Under the pieces are notes generated by a model, which saw only the letters and a program-made list of their open reading frames with translations, ran no database searches and had not been told where the DNA came from. DNA of 64,000 bases from contig CAVXSF010000008.1 of the NCBI GenBank assembly GCA_963764345.1, positions 443,609 to 507,608 on the forward strand, written 5' to 3'. The DNA comes from DASQZK01 sp963764345 (GTDB taxonomy: Bacteria; Bacteroidota; Bacteroidia; Bacteroidales; GCA-2748055). The position numbers and the translations under genes are program-made. The number at the start of each line of letters is the position of its first letter. Position 1 is the first letter of the stretch. Below are positions 20,801 to 28,083 of the stretch, in pieces.

Positions 20801-21121
20801 ATCATCCGGTTCTTTGCAAACCGGCCGATCAGTTCTTCCTTCTTTAACAATTTGCAGATTGTTGGCTTTTTTGACGTAGGAACTGCCTGGGAAGGTCTGA
20901 CCCCATGGTCAGGTAAAAATGCATATGATACTGAAACCTATACGAACGGTCCTGTAAAGGTGGTCATCGATTCCAACCGTGAGCCCATCGTTGCTGGTTA
21001 CGGGGCAGGAGTGAGAAGCCGACTTTTTGGATATTTTATCCGGCTCGACTGGGCATGGGGGATTGAAAATCGCACCATTTTACCGCGAATGTTCTACCTC
21101 TCCCTTAATCTCGATTTTTAA
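17831..21121 (+). CDS. Envelope protein: MA-like peptidase region, TolB-type propeller and outer-membrane barrel
   Basis: This 1096-residue protein starts at GTG 17831, before a signal peptide (KIKNIYILLFTAILLLPG). Residues ~30-290 resemble the helical, gluzincin-like region often annotated as peptidase MA-like, but no HExxH zinc motif is seen (the equivalent spot reads ITEALINEML). Residues ~300-560 hold WD40/PD40-type repeats (SPDGHYIAYVTNE, WHPTGRILAF), as in TolB. The C-terminal ~400 residues are beta-strand rich with a BamA-like end (GFFDVGTAWEG, GYGAGVRSRLFGYFIRLDWAWG, FYLSLNLDF). It is probably an outer-membrane protein with a large periplasmic part. Function is unknown. Confidence 0.75.
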   Translation: MVKIKNIYILLFTAILLLPGIASAQFYNGHQMKFGKNRVQYNTFYWKFYRFERYDVYSYEEGTELSLYVSDYAKNEITRIEHFFDYNFERRLIFIVYNKLSDFRQSNVGQTAMDNNEEEQANVGGVTHIIQNKIFVYFEGDHKKLEKEISRAITEALINEMLYGNDFKDNFTSSTLLNLPEWYLKGLISYVADPWNFSIENRVKDGIVSGRYKKFNRLNGIDALYAGHSFWKYIADTYGESVIPNILYLTRINKNVNTGFLSVLGLPMKDLSDEWLSYYLNLYQDYETYGNIPDQGKVLKRSSRKKVYLQAKISPDGHYIAYVTNELGQSKIYLYDTRTGKKRKIEKKGHKIQQIDDYSYPVLAWHPTGRILAFLEEEQGKIRLTSYDIDMDEYTSRIFLYYEKILDFSYSDDGLKFVISGVYRGQTDIYVHDIASGSNERITNDLADDLHPRFINNSEDIVFTSNRRSDSLVSGNTPGDLTDYMSVFVYDYKNRSDRLRRITDRNFVNHDLPFPYAKRNEFVYLSNKSGIINRYFAKYDSTISFIDTTTHYRYFARTFPLTNYKRNIIEHYYVPAINKFSEIIFNNGRYQIYQGEVNPSDDLSQDVRKTPFRESYTKQLAHKDSALNINKKQIPIKDVVNNRIIEGQDTFKLDFTTIDINKYVFEKEKLNYYNARLGKKNLSLVLDTVPESRKMYIDYETSFYPNYLVNQIDFSFMNESYQTFTGGAVYYNPGLNLSFKVGANDLFEDYRIVGGVRLATDFDSNEYLLSFEDLKSRWDKQVIFHRQIFKVSTTDNSLLKTYSHELMFILKYPFNQVAAIKGTAMYRNDRSVFLSTDLKNLNQPDVVKPWASLKLEYIFDNTRFIGINLYQGFRYKLFAEGYKEIGHKKSDLVVLGADFRHYTKIYRCLIWANRFAASSSFGHTPLIYYLGGVDNWTNFNPQVQTFDQSVAIDYARNYAFQTLATPMRGFTQNIRNGNNFAVANTELRWPIIRFFANRPISSSFFNNLQIVGFFDVGTAWEGLTPWSGKNAYDTETYTNGPVKVVIDSNREPIVAGYGAGVRSRLFGYFIRLDWAWGIENRTILPRMFYLSLNLDF

Positions 21122-21142
21122 TTCTTAAACCAACCTGCATCC

Positions 21143-21511
21143 ATGACACCGACACAACTGATTATACTTATTCTGGCAGGACTCCTCGCCGGTTTCGTCG
21201 GTGGTTCCATGGGAGTCGGCGGTGGTATTATTCTGGTTCCCACTATGGTCTTCTTTCTGGGTATGACCCAGCATGAAGCACAGGGAACAAGCCTTGCAAC
21301 ATTGCTTCTTCCCATTGGAATCCTCGCCGTAATCAATTATTATAAAAGTGGTTATGTGAACATACGATATGCCATTATTTTAAGCATAATGTTCATCGTT
21401 GGATCCTACCTGGGATCCGTCATGTCGGTCCATCTGTCCGACAGGATTCTGAAACAGATATTTGGTATTCTCATGCTGGCTGTCGGAATTAAAATGATTC
21501 TTGGAAAATAG
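21143..21511 (+). CDS. Short TSUP-family (TauE/SafE) membrane permease
   Basis: The 122-residue protein has four hydrophobic helices and the TSUP signature GFVGGSMGVGGGIILVPTM. Most TSUP proteins are about 250 residues with two such halves; this is a single-half form, a size also found in other Bacteroidota, and it may work as a dimer. The substrate may be sulfite or an organosulfur anion by family analogy only. It starts 21 bases after the envelope-protein stop and ends six bases before the M20 gene. Confidence 0.78.
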   Translation: MTPTQLIILILAGLLAGFVGGSMGVGGGIILVPTMVFFLGMTQHEAQGTSLATLLLPIGILAVINYYKSGYVNIRYAIILSIMFIVGSYLGSVMSVHLSDRILKQIFGILMLAVGIKMILGK

Positions 21512-21517
21512 ACCGTT

Positions 21518-22825
21518 ATGACCATAAAAAAAAGGATTAAAGATCTTTCGGAAAAATATTCAGACGAAGTGCAGGATATCAGGAGGCATCTTCATGCACA
21601 CCCCGAACTTTCTTTTGAAGAATTTGAAACTTCAGCCTTTATTAAGTCGAAGCTCACGGAATGGGGAGTTCCTTTTACCGGTGGTTTTGTTAAAACCGGC
21701 ATTGTTGCAGAGATCAGGGGAAAGGGAGAAGGAAGGCTTATCGGAATCCGTTCTGATATGGATGCACTGCCGGTTCATGAATTGAACGATGTCCCTTTCC
21801 GGTCGCTGAACGAAGGTAAAATGCATGCCTGCGGTCACGACGTCCATATGGCCTCTCTCCTGGGTTGCGTGAGGGTGTTGAATGAGATGAAAGACAGCTT
21901 TAACGGCCGGATTAAATTTGTTTTTCAGCCTGGCGAAGAAAGAATCCCGGGCGGCGCAAAACTGATGCTCGAAGAAAACTGTTTTGGTAACGATGAACCG
22001 GAACTGATGATTGCCCAGCATGTGTACCCGGAGATGCAGGTCGGAAAGACCGGGTTCAGGGAAGGGCAGTATATGGCTTCATCAGACGAAATATTTATTA
22101 CGGTAAAGGGCAAGGGAGGACATGCGGCCCTGCCTGAAAAGCTGATCGATCCCGTGGTGATCGCTTCCCAGATCATCGTGGCTCTGCAGCAGGTAGTGAG
22201 CCGGCACGCCAACCCGGCCTTCCCGACAGTCCTTTCTTTCGGCAGGATCATCGCTGACGGAGCTGTTAATGTGATACCTGATGAGGTCAGGATGGAAGGG
22301 ACCTTCAGGACACTTAACGAGGAATGGAGAAAAAGGGCACATCAGATTATTGAAAGCACCGTCCATGGAATCTCTGAAGCCATGGGCGGATCAGCTGATC
22401 TGGAGATCAGGCACGGCTACCCGTCACTCTTTAATGACCCTGAAGTGACCCGTATTGCCAGGTCGGCAGCCGAAGAATGGCTCGGCACAGCAAATGTCGA
22501 ATCACTCGATATCCGGATGACGGCTGAAGATTTTGCTTACTTTTCTCAAAAATATCCTTCCGTGCTTTACCGCCTTGGTGTATCCGCCAACCCGGAAACC
22601 GCCGGCGCCCTGCATACTCCCGTATTCAAAATCGAAGAGTCGGCCCTCAAAGTGGCAGTGGAACTGTTTTCCTGGATCGCCCTGTACATTTCTTGGAGCA
22701 TAATCGCTGATTCCTTCTTCCGAAACGGTATTTTGTTTAGAATCGTTCAAAATAATTCATTTCGTGAAAAATATCATTTTGCATATTGCGTTAAGAAGTT
22801 AACTTTGCACCCATCAAACAATTAA
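21518..22825 (+). CDS. M20 family amidohydrolase (hippurate/IAA-amino acid hydrolase type)
   Basis: Metal-dependent amidohydrolase: DMDALPVHE, HACGHDVHMASLLG, FQPGEERIPGG and the dimerisation-domain start KGKGGHAALPEK are all present, with MTAEDFAYF and a final metal His in GALHTPVFKIEE. It cleaves N-acyl amino acids or related amides in the cytoplasm. The family is about 390 residues; here it is 435. The extra C-terminal ~38 residues after WIALYIS look non-homologous and overlap the ferredoxin promoter; one missing T near 22689-22694 would give a stop at 22708-22710. The true end is therefore probably about 22710. Confidence 0.88.
   Translation: MTIKKRIKDLSEKYSDEVQDIRRHLHAHPELSFEEFETSAFIKSKLTEWGVPFTGGFVKTGIVAEIRGKGEGRLIGIRSDMDALPVHELNDVPFRSLNEGKMHACGHDVHMASLLGCVRVLNEMKDSFNGRIKFVFQPGEERIPGGAKLMLEENCFGNDEPELMIAQHVYPEMQVGKTGFREGQYMASSDEIFITVKGKGGHAALPEKLIDPVVIASQIIVALQQVVSRHANPAFPTVLSFGRIIADGAVNVIPDEVRMEGTFRTLNEEWRKRAHQIIESTVHGISEAMGGSADLEIRHGYPSLFNDPEVTRIARSAAEEWLGTANVESLDIRMTAEDFAYFSQKYPSVLYRLGVSANPETAGALHTPVFKIEESALKVAVELFSWIALYISWSIIADSFFRNGILFRIVQNNSFREKYHFAYCVKKLTLHPSNN
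22778..22807 (+). promoter_or_regulatory. Bacteroidota promoter of the ferredoxin gene
   Basis: TTTG at 22778-22781 and TAACTTTG at 22800-22807 match the -33 TTTG and -7 TAnnTTTG elements with an 18-base spacer. The predicted start of transcription is about 22814, leaving a short leader of about 34 bases before ATG 22848 with the ribosome-site-like AAAGGA at 22835-22840. Confidence 0.65.
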
Positions 22826-22847
22826 TTGTTAATTAAAGGAAAATAAA

Positions 22848-23015
22848 ATGGCTTACGTAATTTCAGACGATTGCACAGCATGTGGCACATGTATAGATGA
22901 ATGCCCCGTAGAAGCAATATCGGAAGGTGATATCTACAAAATTGATCCGGAACTTTGCACTGACTGTGGTGCATGTGCAGATGTTTGTCCGACAGAAGCA
23001 ATATCACCGGAATAA
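22848..23015 (+). CDS. 2[4Fe-4S] ferredoxin
   Basis: This 55-residue protein was found by direct translation. It has two classic cluster motifs: CTACGTCIDECP and CTDCGACADVCP, eight cysteines in all, in a bacterial-type ferredoxin. It is a low-potential cytoplasmic electron carrier for enzymes such as pyruvate:ferredoxin oxidoreductase. It has its own promoter and intrinsic terminator, so it is a highly expressed single gene rather than part of the M20 operon. Confidence 0.95.
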   Translation: MAYVISDDCTACGTCIDECPVEAISEGDIYKIDPELCTDCGACADVCPTEAISPE

Positions 23016-23036
23016 AAAATGTCGGAATACAATATA

Positions 23037-23066
23037 AAAGGCCATCCCAACGGACGGCCTTTTTTT
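23037..23066 (+). terminator. Rho-independent terminator after the ferredoxin gene
   Basis: AAAGGCC at 23037 pairs with GGCCTTT ending at 23062, with an inner CC/GG pair and one internal mismatch, and is followed by a run of seven T. It lies 22 bases after the ferredoxin stop. Confidence 0.85.
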
Positions 23067-23144
23067 ATGCTTACTTTAACAAATATACCTTTGAAGGCTG
23101 CCGGATACGGCATCCTGATCCGGCCTGTGGCCGTAGCTTCGCTG

Positions 23145-24014
23145 TTACCCGCCAAGCAATTTATAGATCGCTGAGAAATCCATGTCGCCAAGGCCCTGGT
23201 TTACAGCCATCGCGTATAATTCCCTTGTTGCCGCTGTTTCTGGCAAAGAAATGCTATGATGATAGGCCTCACGGGTGGCCAGGTAGAGATCTTTGAGCAT
23301 ATGCTTCAGGGGAAAATCCGTTGAATAATCTTCAGTGGCCATTTTTACATTTTTTGAAGCCAGGAAGGGTGCAGCTACCGGCCCCCCGATCAGGATTCCC
23401 GAAAGGGTGGCATGATCGAGTCCGAGAGCCCTTCCCAATGTCATGCCCTCCGCAAAGGATGCCATGGCATTGGCAAGCATCAGGTTAACGACCATTTTCA
23501 CCGATGAGGCTTTGCCGTTTTCACCCAGAAACAGGATTTTACTGCCAACAGCCTCAAACAGGGGAATCAGATACTTAAGTTCATTTTCTTTTCCACCGAC
23601 AAAGATGGTAAGCTCCCCATTTTCTGCCGGAAGCCTGGTGCCCGATACCGGGGCATCCACAAAATGCAGCTTCCGGGTGGTGGCTTCCTTAGCCATCTGC
23701 AGGCTAAACCCCGGGCTGACCGTGCTGAAGTCAACCCATGTGGTTCCGGGTTTCAGGCTGTTGAGGAAACCCCCTTCCCCAAGTGCGTTTTCAGCAACAG
23801 CAACCGGATCAGCCAGCATGGTCATGAAAATATCCGATCCCAGAGCGAGATCGCTCACCGAAGAAGCCACACCTGCACCTGCATCTTCAAGATCCTTTGT
23901 TTTGGATGCAGTCCGGTTATAAACCCGGAGGGGAAATCCTGCCTTGAGAATATTCATGGCCATCCTGCTGCCCATGATCCCCAGTCCGAAAAATCCGATT
24001 TGTCCCTTCATCAT
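23145..24014 (-). CDS. NAD(P)-dependent beta-hydroxyacid dehydrogenase family protein
   Basis: This 289-residue enzyme has the Rossmann motif GFFGLGIMGSRMA at the N-terminus, the substrate-binding FVDAPVSGTRLPAENG, and the catalytic lysine region GKASSVKMVVNL. These are features of 3-hydroxyisobutyrate / tartronate semialdehyde / glyoxylate-succinic semialdehyde reductases. The sequence alone does not settle the substrate. Its ATG overlaps the stop of dps by four bases (ATGA), so the two are translationally coupled, an unusual pairing. Confidence 0.88.
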   Translation of the reverse strand: MMKGQIGFFGLGIMGSRMAMNILKAGFPLRVYNRTASKTKDLEDAGAGVASSVSDLALGSDIFMTMLADPVAVAENALGEGGFLNSLKPGTTWVDFSTVSPGFSLQMAKEATTRKLHFVDAPVSGTRLPAENGELTIFVGGKENELKYLIPLFEAVGSKILFLGENGKASSVKMVVNLMLANAMASFAEGMTLGRALGLDHATLSGILIGGPVAAPFLASKNVKMATEDYSTDFPLKHMLKDLYLATREAYHHSISLPETAATRELYAMAVNQGLGDMDFSAIYKLLGG

Positions 24015-24511
24015 GATTTCGAGGAATAAGCCGATAACATCCAGTGTTCTTTTTCATATTGCCGGGTCATCCTGCTAATCATGTCAGATGTCCCGATATC
24101 ACCTACGTCTCCGGATATATCGGCTGCATCAATGAGAAATGACTCGACCGTTTCGAGGTCCGTGATCACCTCCAGAACCATTTCCCGGGAAGAAAGTCCG
24201 GTACCCGTCTCTTCGATCTGGGAATTTTCGAGATAATCACTCAGACGGCTTAGCGGAGTGTGACCGAAAACTCTGATCCGTTCGGCAACGAGGTCAATAT
24301 TTTCTGCGGTTAGGGTATAAATCTCTTCAAATTTGACATGAAGATCAAAAAAGTCACTGCCCTGAACATTCCAGTGATAGTTTCTGAGTTTCTGATAAAA
24401 AACACTGAGGTTGGACAAAAGCAAATTCAGGGAGTCAACCATGTCTTTTGTCTCTTCTTTGCTGAAACCCAGTTTAACAAATTGTTTCTGTGATGATGGT
24501 GTAGTATCCAT
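24011..24511 (-). CDS. dps: Dps family ferritin-like DNA-protection protein
   Basis: The 166-residue helical protein carries the Dps ferroxidase motif NYHWNVQGSDFFDLHVKFEE, with the His, Asp and Glu ligands that form the inter-subunit iron site. Dps dodecamers store iron and protect DNA from peroxide in the cytoplasm. A 17-base perfect palindrome ends four bases upstream of the start and may be a regulatory site. It heads a two-gene unit with the overlapping dehydrogenase. Confidence 0.93.
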   Translation of the reverse strand: MDTTPSSQKQFVKLGFSKEETKDMVDSLNLLLSNLSVFYQKLRNYHWNVQGSDFFDLHVKFEEIYTLTAENIDLVAERIRVFGHTPLSRLSDYLENSQIEETGTGLSSREMVLEVITDLETVESFLIDAADISGDVGDIGTSDMISRMTRQYEKEHWMLSAYSSKS

Positions 24512-24514
24512 ATT

Positions 24515-24531
24515 TTTTAAACGGTTTAAAA
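24515..24531. promoter_or_regulatory. 17-bp palindrome just upstream of dps
   Basis: TTTTAAACGGTTTAAAA has perfect 8-base arms around one central base. It ends four bases from the dps start codon, so a bound repressor would also block ribosome access. No regulator is identified. Confidence 0.4.
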
Positions 24532-24543
24532 GGGTGAATGATT

Positions 24544-24569
24544 AAAAAACCCGCCTGCCACCGGGCGGG
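24544..24569 (-). terminator. Rho-independent terminator after the HdeD-like gene
   Basis: Read on the minus strand, CCCGCC pairs with GGCGGG (24550-24569) and is followed by six T (24544-24549). It ends the 24632-25165 transcript before dps. Confidence 0.85.
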
Positions 24570-24631
24570 CTGTGGTTTCATGCTTATAACATTCGCCGGC
24601 AATGAAAGTTCTTCATGAAATAAGTGAAGAC

Positions 24632-25165
24632 TTAAGGTTCCTGTTCCTTTTCGCTATTGGCATATTTAAAAGCTGTATAAAGAGAGTAGATCGCATAGAT
24701 TAAAGCGTAAATCCCGATGATGACGGCAATGATCATCGCTCCTTTAAACGGATTAAAAAGCAGCAGCAGTCCAACCAAGAGGGAAAGGATACCGTTGAAG
24801 AGGATGAGTCCGGCACTCATATTCAGGGCTCGCAGATGGTTGTATGATGAAAGCTGAAGCAGTGCAATAATGACCGCCCAGATGCCGAAAAAGGCAACAA
24901 TGACACTCATGGAAATATGCGGGTAAAGGATGATTATCAGCCCGAATAGGACATTGATACTCCCCTCGATAAACCAGAATGTTCCTGAGCCGCCTTTATA
25001 CCTGATCCTGAAAGCATAACCCAGTGCAACAATCCCGCCCGCCAGTGCAAAGATGCCAAAATAGGTTGCCAGAAGAACAATGGATTTAGAGGGATTTACC
25101 AGAATCAATATCCCTAAAATAAGCGCAAGGATGCCTTTTAAGGCGGATGCAAGCCAGTTTTTCAT
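24632..25165 (-). CDS. HdeD/DUF308 family membrane protein
   Basis: The 177-residue protein has six short hydrophobic helices in three pairs with repeated G/A-rich turns (ALILGILILVNPS, LFGLIIILYPHIS, LLVGLLLLFNPFKG), the internal repeat pattern of DUF308/HdeD. E. coli HdeD is linked to acid resistance; in Bacteroidota the role is not established. It is transcribed alone with a terminator after it. Confidence 0.85.
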   Translation of the reverse strand: MKNWLASALKGILALILGILILVNPSKSIVLLATYFGIFALAGGIVALGYAFRIRYKGGSGTFWFIEGSINVLFGLIIILYPHISMSVIVAFFGIWAVIIALLQLSSYNHLRALNMSAGLILFNGILSLLVGLLLLFNPFKGAMIIAVIIGIYALIYAIYSLYTAFKYANSEKEQEP

Positions 25166-25251
25166 ATTTATTTTGCATTAATGAGTTTGACCGTATTTAA
25201 ATAAAACCGGAATTGCGATATCCAAAAACTGTACCCCGGGAGGATCATCTG

Positions 25252-25797
25252 CTAATAAGAAAGCAGTGCAAAGCCTTTCAGCTGATCGTTGACCAGAACG
25301 TTGAACGCCGCAGCGGAAATGATCATTCGCGGATTAACCCAGTCAGTCCTGTAATGATTCTGCATCAGGCTCTGCGAGCAGACGTAGATCTTAACACCGC
25401 TGTCAAGCAGTTCCTGGATGAGTTTCGAATTGGGATTAGGCTGCCCGGTCAGCTCCTGGTATTTCTCGTCGGTGAGAGCAAGCGAAATAGCGTCGGCGTG
25501 AATAACTGCCTCCACCTTCATGTCGGAAGGCTGAATGCCATACAGGGCATACAGGTTGAGAAACATCGCCAGATGCTCGAGACCCGGGTTTAACTTGAAC
25601 TGAAAGGCGGTCACCTTGGAAATATCGAAGAGGATACGGTTATCCAGGTTTTTGTCGGGAAAAACTTTGGCTGCTTCAACCTTGTAAACACCACCGTAGT
25701 CTTTTATTACGGGATACTGAATGTCCTGTCCTTCCGCTTTCTGAAAGGAATAAATGAAGGTGAACATTAGCAGGACCAAACAATGAATTCTTGTCAT
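25252..25797 (-). CDS. Secreted DsrE-family protein
   Basis: This 181-residue protein has a signal peptide (about 1-23) and a DsrE/DsrF-like alpha/beta fold: LEHLAMFLNLYALYG, VEAVIHADAISLAL, and the segment VKIYVCSQSLMQNHY with a cysteine at the position used by many sulfur-relay relatives. Export from the cytoplasm argues against a classical sulfurtransferase role. Small membrane protein genes lie on both sides. Confidence 0.78.
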   Translation of the reverse strand: MTRIHCLVLLMFTFIYSFQKAEGQDIQYPVIKDYGGVYKVEAAKVFPDKNLDNRILFDISKVTAFQFKLNPGLEHLAMFLNLYALYGIQPSDMKVEAVIHADAISLALTDEKYQELTGQPNPNSKLIQELLDSGVKIYVCSQSLMQNHYRTDWVNPRMIISAAAFNVLVNDQLKGFALLSY

Positions 25798-25812
25798 TCT
25801 TAAATGATTTGA

Positions 25813-26025
25813 TTATTTCTTTCTTTTTTTCCCTGCCGAGATAAACATCAGAATGCTGACGAGGATCAAAAGCAGGCTGAGAATAAGGGGAACAAGACCC
25901 GCAGTGAAAGGTGCAGAACTAACATCCACTGAATGCGCAGCCGTAGCGTCAATGATAGTCTTGACGCCGAAAAATATTAGCCCGGCCACACCTATAATCA
26001 GGACTATTGTGCCTGTCTGTCTCAT
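25813..26025 (-). CDS. Small two-helix membrane protein (DUF3185-like)
   Basis: The 70-residue protein has one helix at about 5-25 and a second at about 43-63, with a polar loop (DATAAHSVDVSSAPF) and a basic tail (GKKRKK). This resembles DUF3185-type proteins of unknown function. Its stop is 15 bases before the DsrE gene, so the two are probably one operon. Confidence 0.6.
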   Translation of the reverse strand: MRQTGTIVLIIGVAGLIFFGVKTIIDATAAHSVDVSSAPFTAGLVPLILSLLLILVSILMFISAGKKRKK

Positions 26026-26531
26026 GATCTGTCTGTTTTAATTATATTCAATGATGCTTACTTAAGAGAATAATCTTTAATAAAATTCACTCAGGAGGAG
26101 ATTGGAGATACGGTATTCCGTTTTTATATTCAGGATCCGGTTCGTGAATACGGCCTCAGTGGGGAGCTGTATTGTTCACTGTAAATTCTGACAAGTTTCA
26201 ACCTCTTTAAGCCTGATTCCCCACTCGGTGCTCTGCTCCAGAGTTCAGGAAACACTGAAAATACCATTCCCCTGACAATCAGAAGTACTTCGTTTGCTGA
26301 ACCGACTCCTGTGTTTTCTTTTTTCATTTCTGTACCCCTTCTCTTTTATATTCCGTTTTAAACGGCACTCCTTCATTTCTTTTATAAAGATGATATGCAG
26401 GTATTAAGCCATACAAAATTGTGCCAATCCCGGCTTGGGGGCAATTTTGAGGGGAATATGTTGAAACACCCTGATTATTGTGGAATTATTTCAACAAGGG
26501 AGAGGAGGGATACTGGGAGCCCCGAATCTGG
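26026..26531. other. Gene-poor interval
   Basis: No convincing gene here. A 65-codon minus-strand frame (26130-26327) lacks family resemblance and is not called. A short GGAGATTGGAGAT at about 26097-26109 resembles two units of the 7-bp repeat found at 28-30 kb. Confidence 0.4.
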
Positions 26532-26675
26532 TCAGAGGCGGTCACTCAGATCTTTCATCCGGCTTTCAAGGAGGGAAACCTTTTCCTCCAGTTTCCGGAT
26601 ACGGGCAGACAATTCCTTATTGATCTTTTCAAGAAGGAGTTTGTTTTTCATGATATCGTCCTGAAATTGCTGCAT
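26532..26675 (-). CDS. Possible small coiled-coil protein
   Basis: A 47-residue frame from ATG 26675 (MQQFQDDIMKNKLLLEKINK) continues with RIRKLEEKVSLLESRMKDL, a clear heptad pattern of leucines and charged residues. Such short helical proteins occur in bacteria (SlyX-like), but no family is recognised and no strong ribosome site is visible. It may be a chance frame. Confidence 0.35.
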   Translation of the reverse strand: MQQFQDDIMKNKLLLEKINKELSARIRKLEEKVSLLESRMKDLSDRL

Positions 26676-26781
26676 TTGAGGTAATTTTTGGGGTTGACAA
26701 AAAATACAGATCCACATCACCGTTTTTCCTTCAGGCCGTCAGACAGCCGGGCACAGACAGGCCCGATGTTTCGCGGTATCA

Positions 26782-26830
26782 GAAAAATAAGAGGGCTGCC
26801 CCGTCAGGCATCTAACGAAAAGGGCAGCCC
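26782..26830 (-). terminator. Rho-independent terminator after the TIM-barrel protein gene
   Basis: GGGCTGCCC (26792-26800) and GGGCAGCCC (26822-26830) form a 9-bp stem with a 21-base loop. On the minus strand it is followed by a T-rich stretch (CTTATTTTT). It lies 22 bases past the stop at 26853. Confidence 0.7.
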
Positions 26831-26852
26831 TGAAAGATCGTGATGATCCGGA

Positions 26853-27722
26853 TTATTTCACATAATCCGCATTCTGTAAGAATTCAAAACTTTTTTCCAC
26901 GCTGACAATCGGATCATAATTATATTCTTCCACTTCAACGATATAGTATTTAACGCCGGCTTTTTCTGCGTTTGCAAATATACGTTTGAAGTCCATCTTG
27001 CCGCTTGCACCCAGTTCTGCTTTGTCTTTCACATGCCATAACTCAAACCGGCCGGGGTATTTGTCAAAATAGGCTACCGGATCGGCTCCGCCTTCCACAA
27101 CCCAGTAAAGATCCATCTGGAACATGACTTTTTGAGGATCTGTATTTTGCAGCATAAAATCATAAATCGTCTGACCGTCAATCTGACCGAATTCCTTATC
27201 ATGATTATGATAACCGAAGCGGATACCATTCTGGTTACATTTTTCACCCACGGCATTGAAATAATCGCAGTATTTTTTCAATACATCCAGGCTTTGATAT
27301 GCATCAGGCCCCATGAAGGGCTGAACGATATACTTTACACCTGCAGCCTTGTGCGCGGCAATGCACTGATCCCACCATTCCATGGTCTTATCCCAGTTGG
27401 CCGAATCGGGAACCACCTGCCCGGCATGAGAACTTAGGAAGTCCATTCCGTTCTGTTTAACCAGAGTGGCAAAAGCGACCGGATCCATCTCGTAAAACTT
27501 ACCATTGTCGTAACCGGCGGCTTCAACAAAACCGTATCCGATTTTTCCGACTTTTACGATTGTGGAATCAAGGGCTGTTTTCATGTCATCTCTAACCGAC
27601 CAGAGCTGAAGGCCGATGTATTTATCTTTTTTCTTTTCAGAGCATGAGTTCATAAGGCTGACAAATAAAAGAGAAACAAAAATCAGAGTCAGAAATCTAA
27701 AAGGGAAAGCTTTGTTTTTCAT
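26853..27722 (-). CDS. Exported lipoprotein of the sugar phosphate isomerase/epimerase (AP endonuclease 2) family
   Basis: This 289-residue protein has a lipoprotein signal ending LMNSC (about residue 27) and a xylose-isomerase-like TIM barrel: IGLQLWSVRDDM, IGYGFVEAAGYDNG, FGYHNHDKEFG, MFQMDLYWVVEGGAD, FELWHVKDKAE, YIVEVEEYNYDP. The metal-binding Glu, His and Asp positions of the barrel are present. Similar Bacteroidota lipoproteins act in periplasmic sugar metabolism, but the substrate is not known. A 19-base palindrome lies upstream. Confidence 0.85.
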   Translation of the reverse strand: MKNKAFPFRFLTLIFVSLLFVSLMNSCSEKKKDKYIGLQLWSVRDDMKTALDSTIVKVGKIGYGFVEAAGYDNGKFYEMDPVAFATLVKQNGMDFLSSHAGQVVPDSANWDKTMEWWDQCIAAHKAAGVKYIVQPFMGPDAYQSLDVLKKYCDYFNAVGEKCNQNGIRFGYHNHDKEFGQIDGQTIYDFMLQNTDPQKVMFQMDLYWVVEGGADPVAYFDKYPGRFELWHVKDKAELGASGKMDFKRIFANAEKAGVKYYIVEVEEYNYDPIVSVEKSFEFLQNADYVK

Positions 27723-27762
27723 TGCATGAAGGGGTTGGTTAATTTTGGTATGAATATATGCA

Positions 27763-27781
27763 TTTCTGTTTAAAACAGAAA
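27763..27781. promoter_or_regulatory. 19-bp palindrome upstream of the TIM-barrel lipoprotein
   Basis: TTTCTGTTTAAAACAGAAA has perfect 9-base arms around one A. It is 41 bases from the start codon at 27722, a plausible operator position. No regulator gene is adjacent. Confidence 0.45.
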
Positions 27782-27802
27782 CACGGGAGAGAAAAATTTG
27801 AT

Positions 27803-27888
27803 GGGAGCTAGGGAGTTGGAAAATTAGAAAGTTAGAAAGTTAGAAAGTTGGAAAGTTAGGGAGTTAGGGAGTTAGGGAGTTAGAGGGG
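27803..27888. repeat. 8-bp minisatellite (GTTAGGGA / GTTAGAAA)
   Basis: About ten 8-base units on the plus strand in variants GTTAGAAA, GTTGGAAA and GTTAGGGA. It is the reverse complement of the TAACTCCC family at 49.2-49.6 and 56.2 kb. It directly precedes the 7-bp compound satellite. Confidence 0.85.
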
Positions 27889-28083
27889 TTTCGTGATTAA
27901 GAAAATTACTCCAGGATTATCGATTTTCACTAAATAACTCATTCAGGGTTCTCCAATCTCCAATCCCCAATCTCCAATCTCCAATCTCCAATCCCCAATC
28001 CCCACTCCCCAATCTCCAATCCCCAATCTCCAATCCCCTTTCTTCCAGCCCTCCCCAATCCCCGTTCTTCCACCCCTCCCCAA

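Noticed and set aside
26130..26327. 65-codon minus-strand frame in a gene-free interval
   Set aside because: It has no recognisable domain, membrane segment or good ribosome site.
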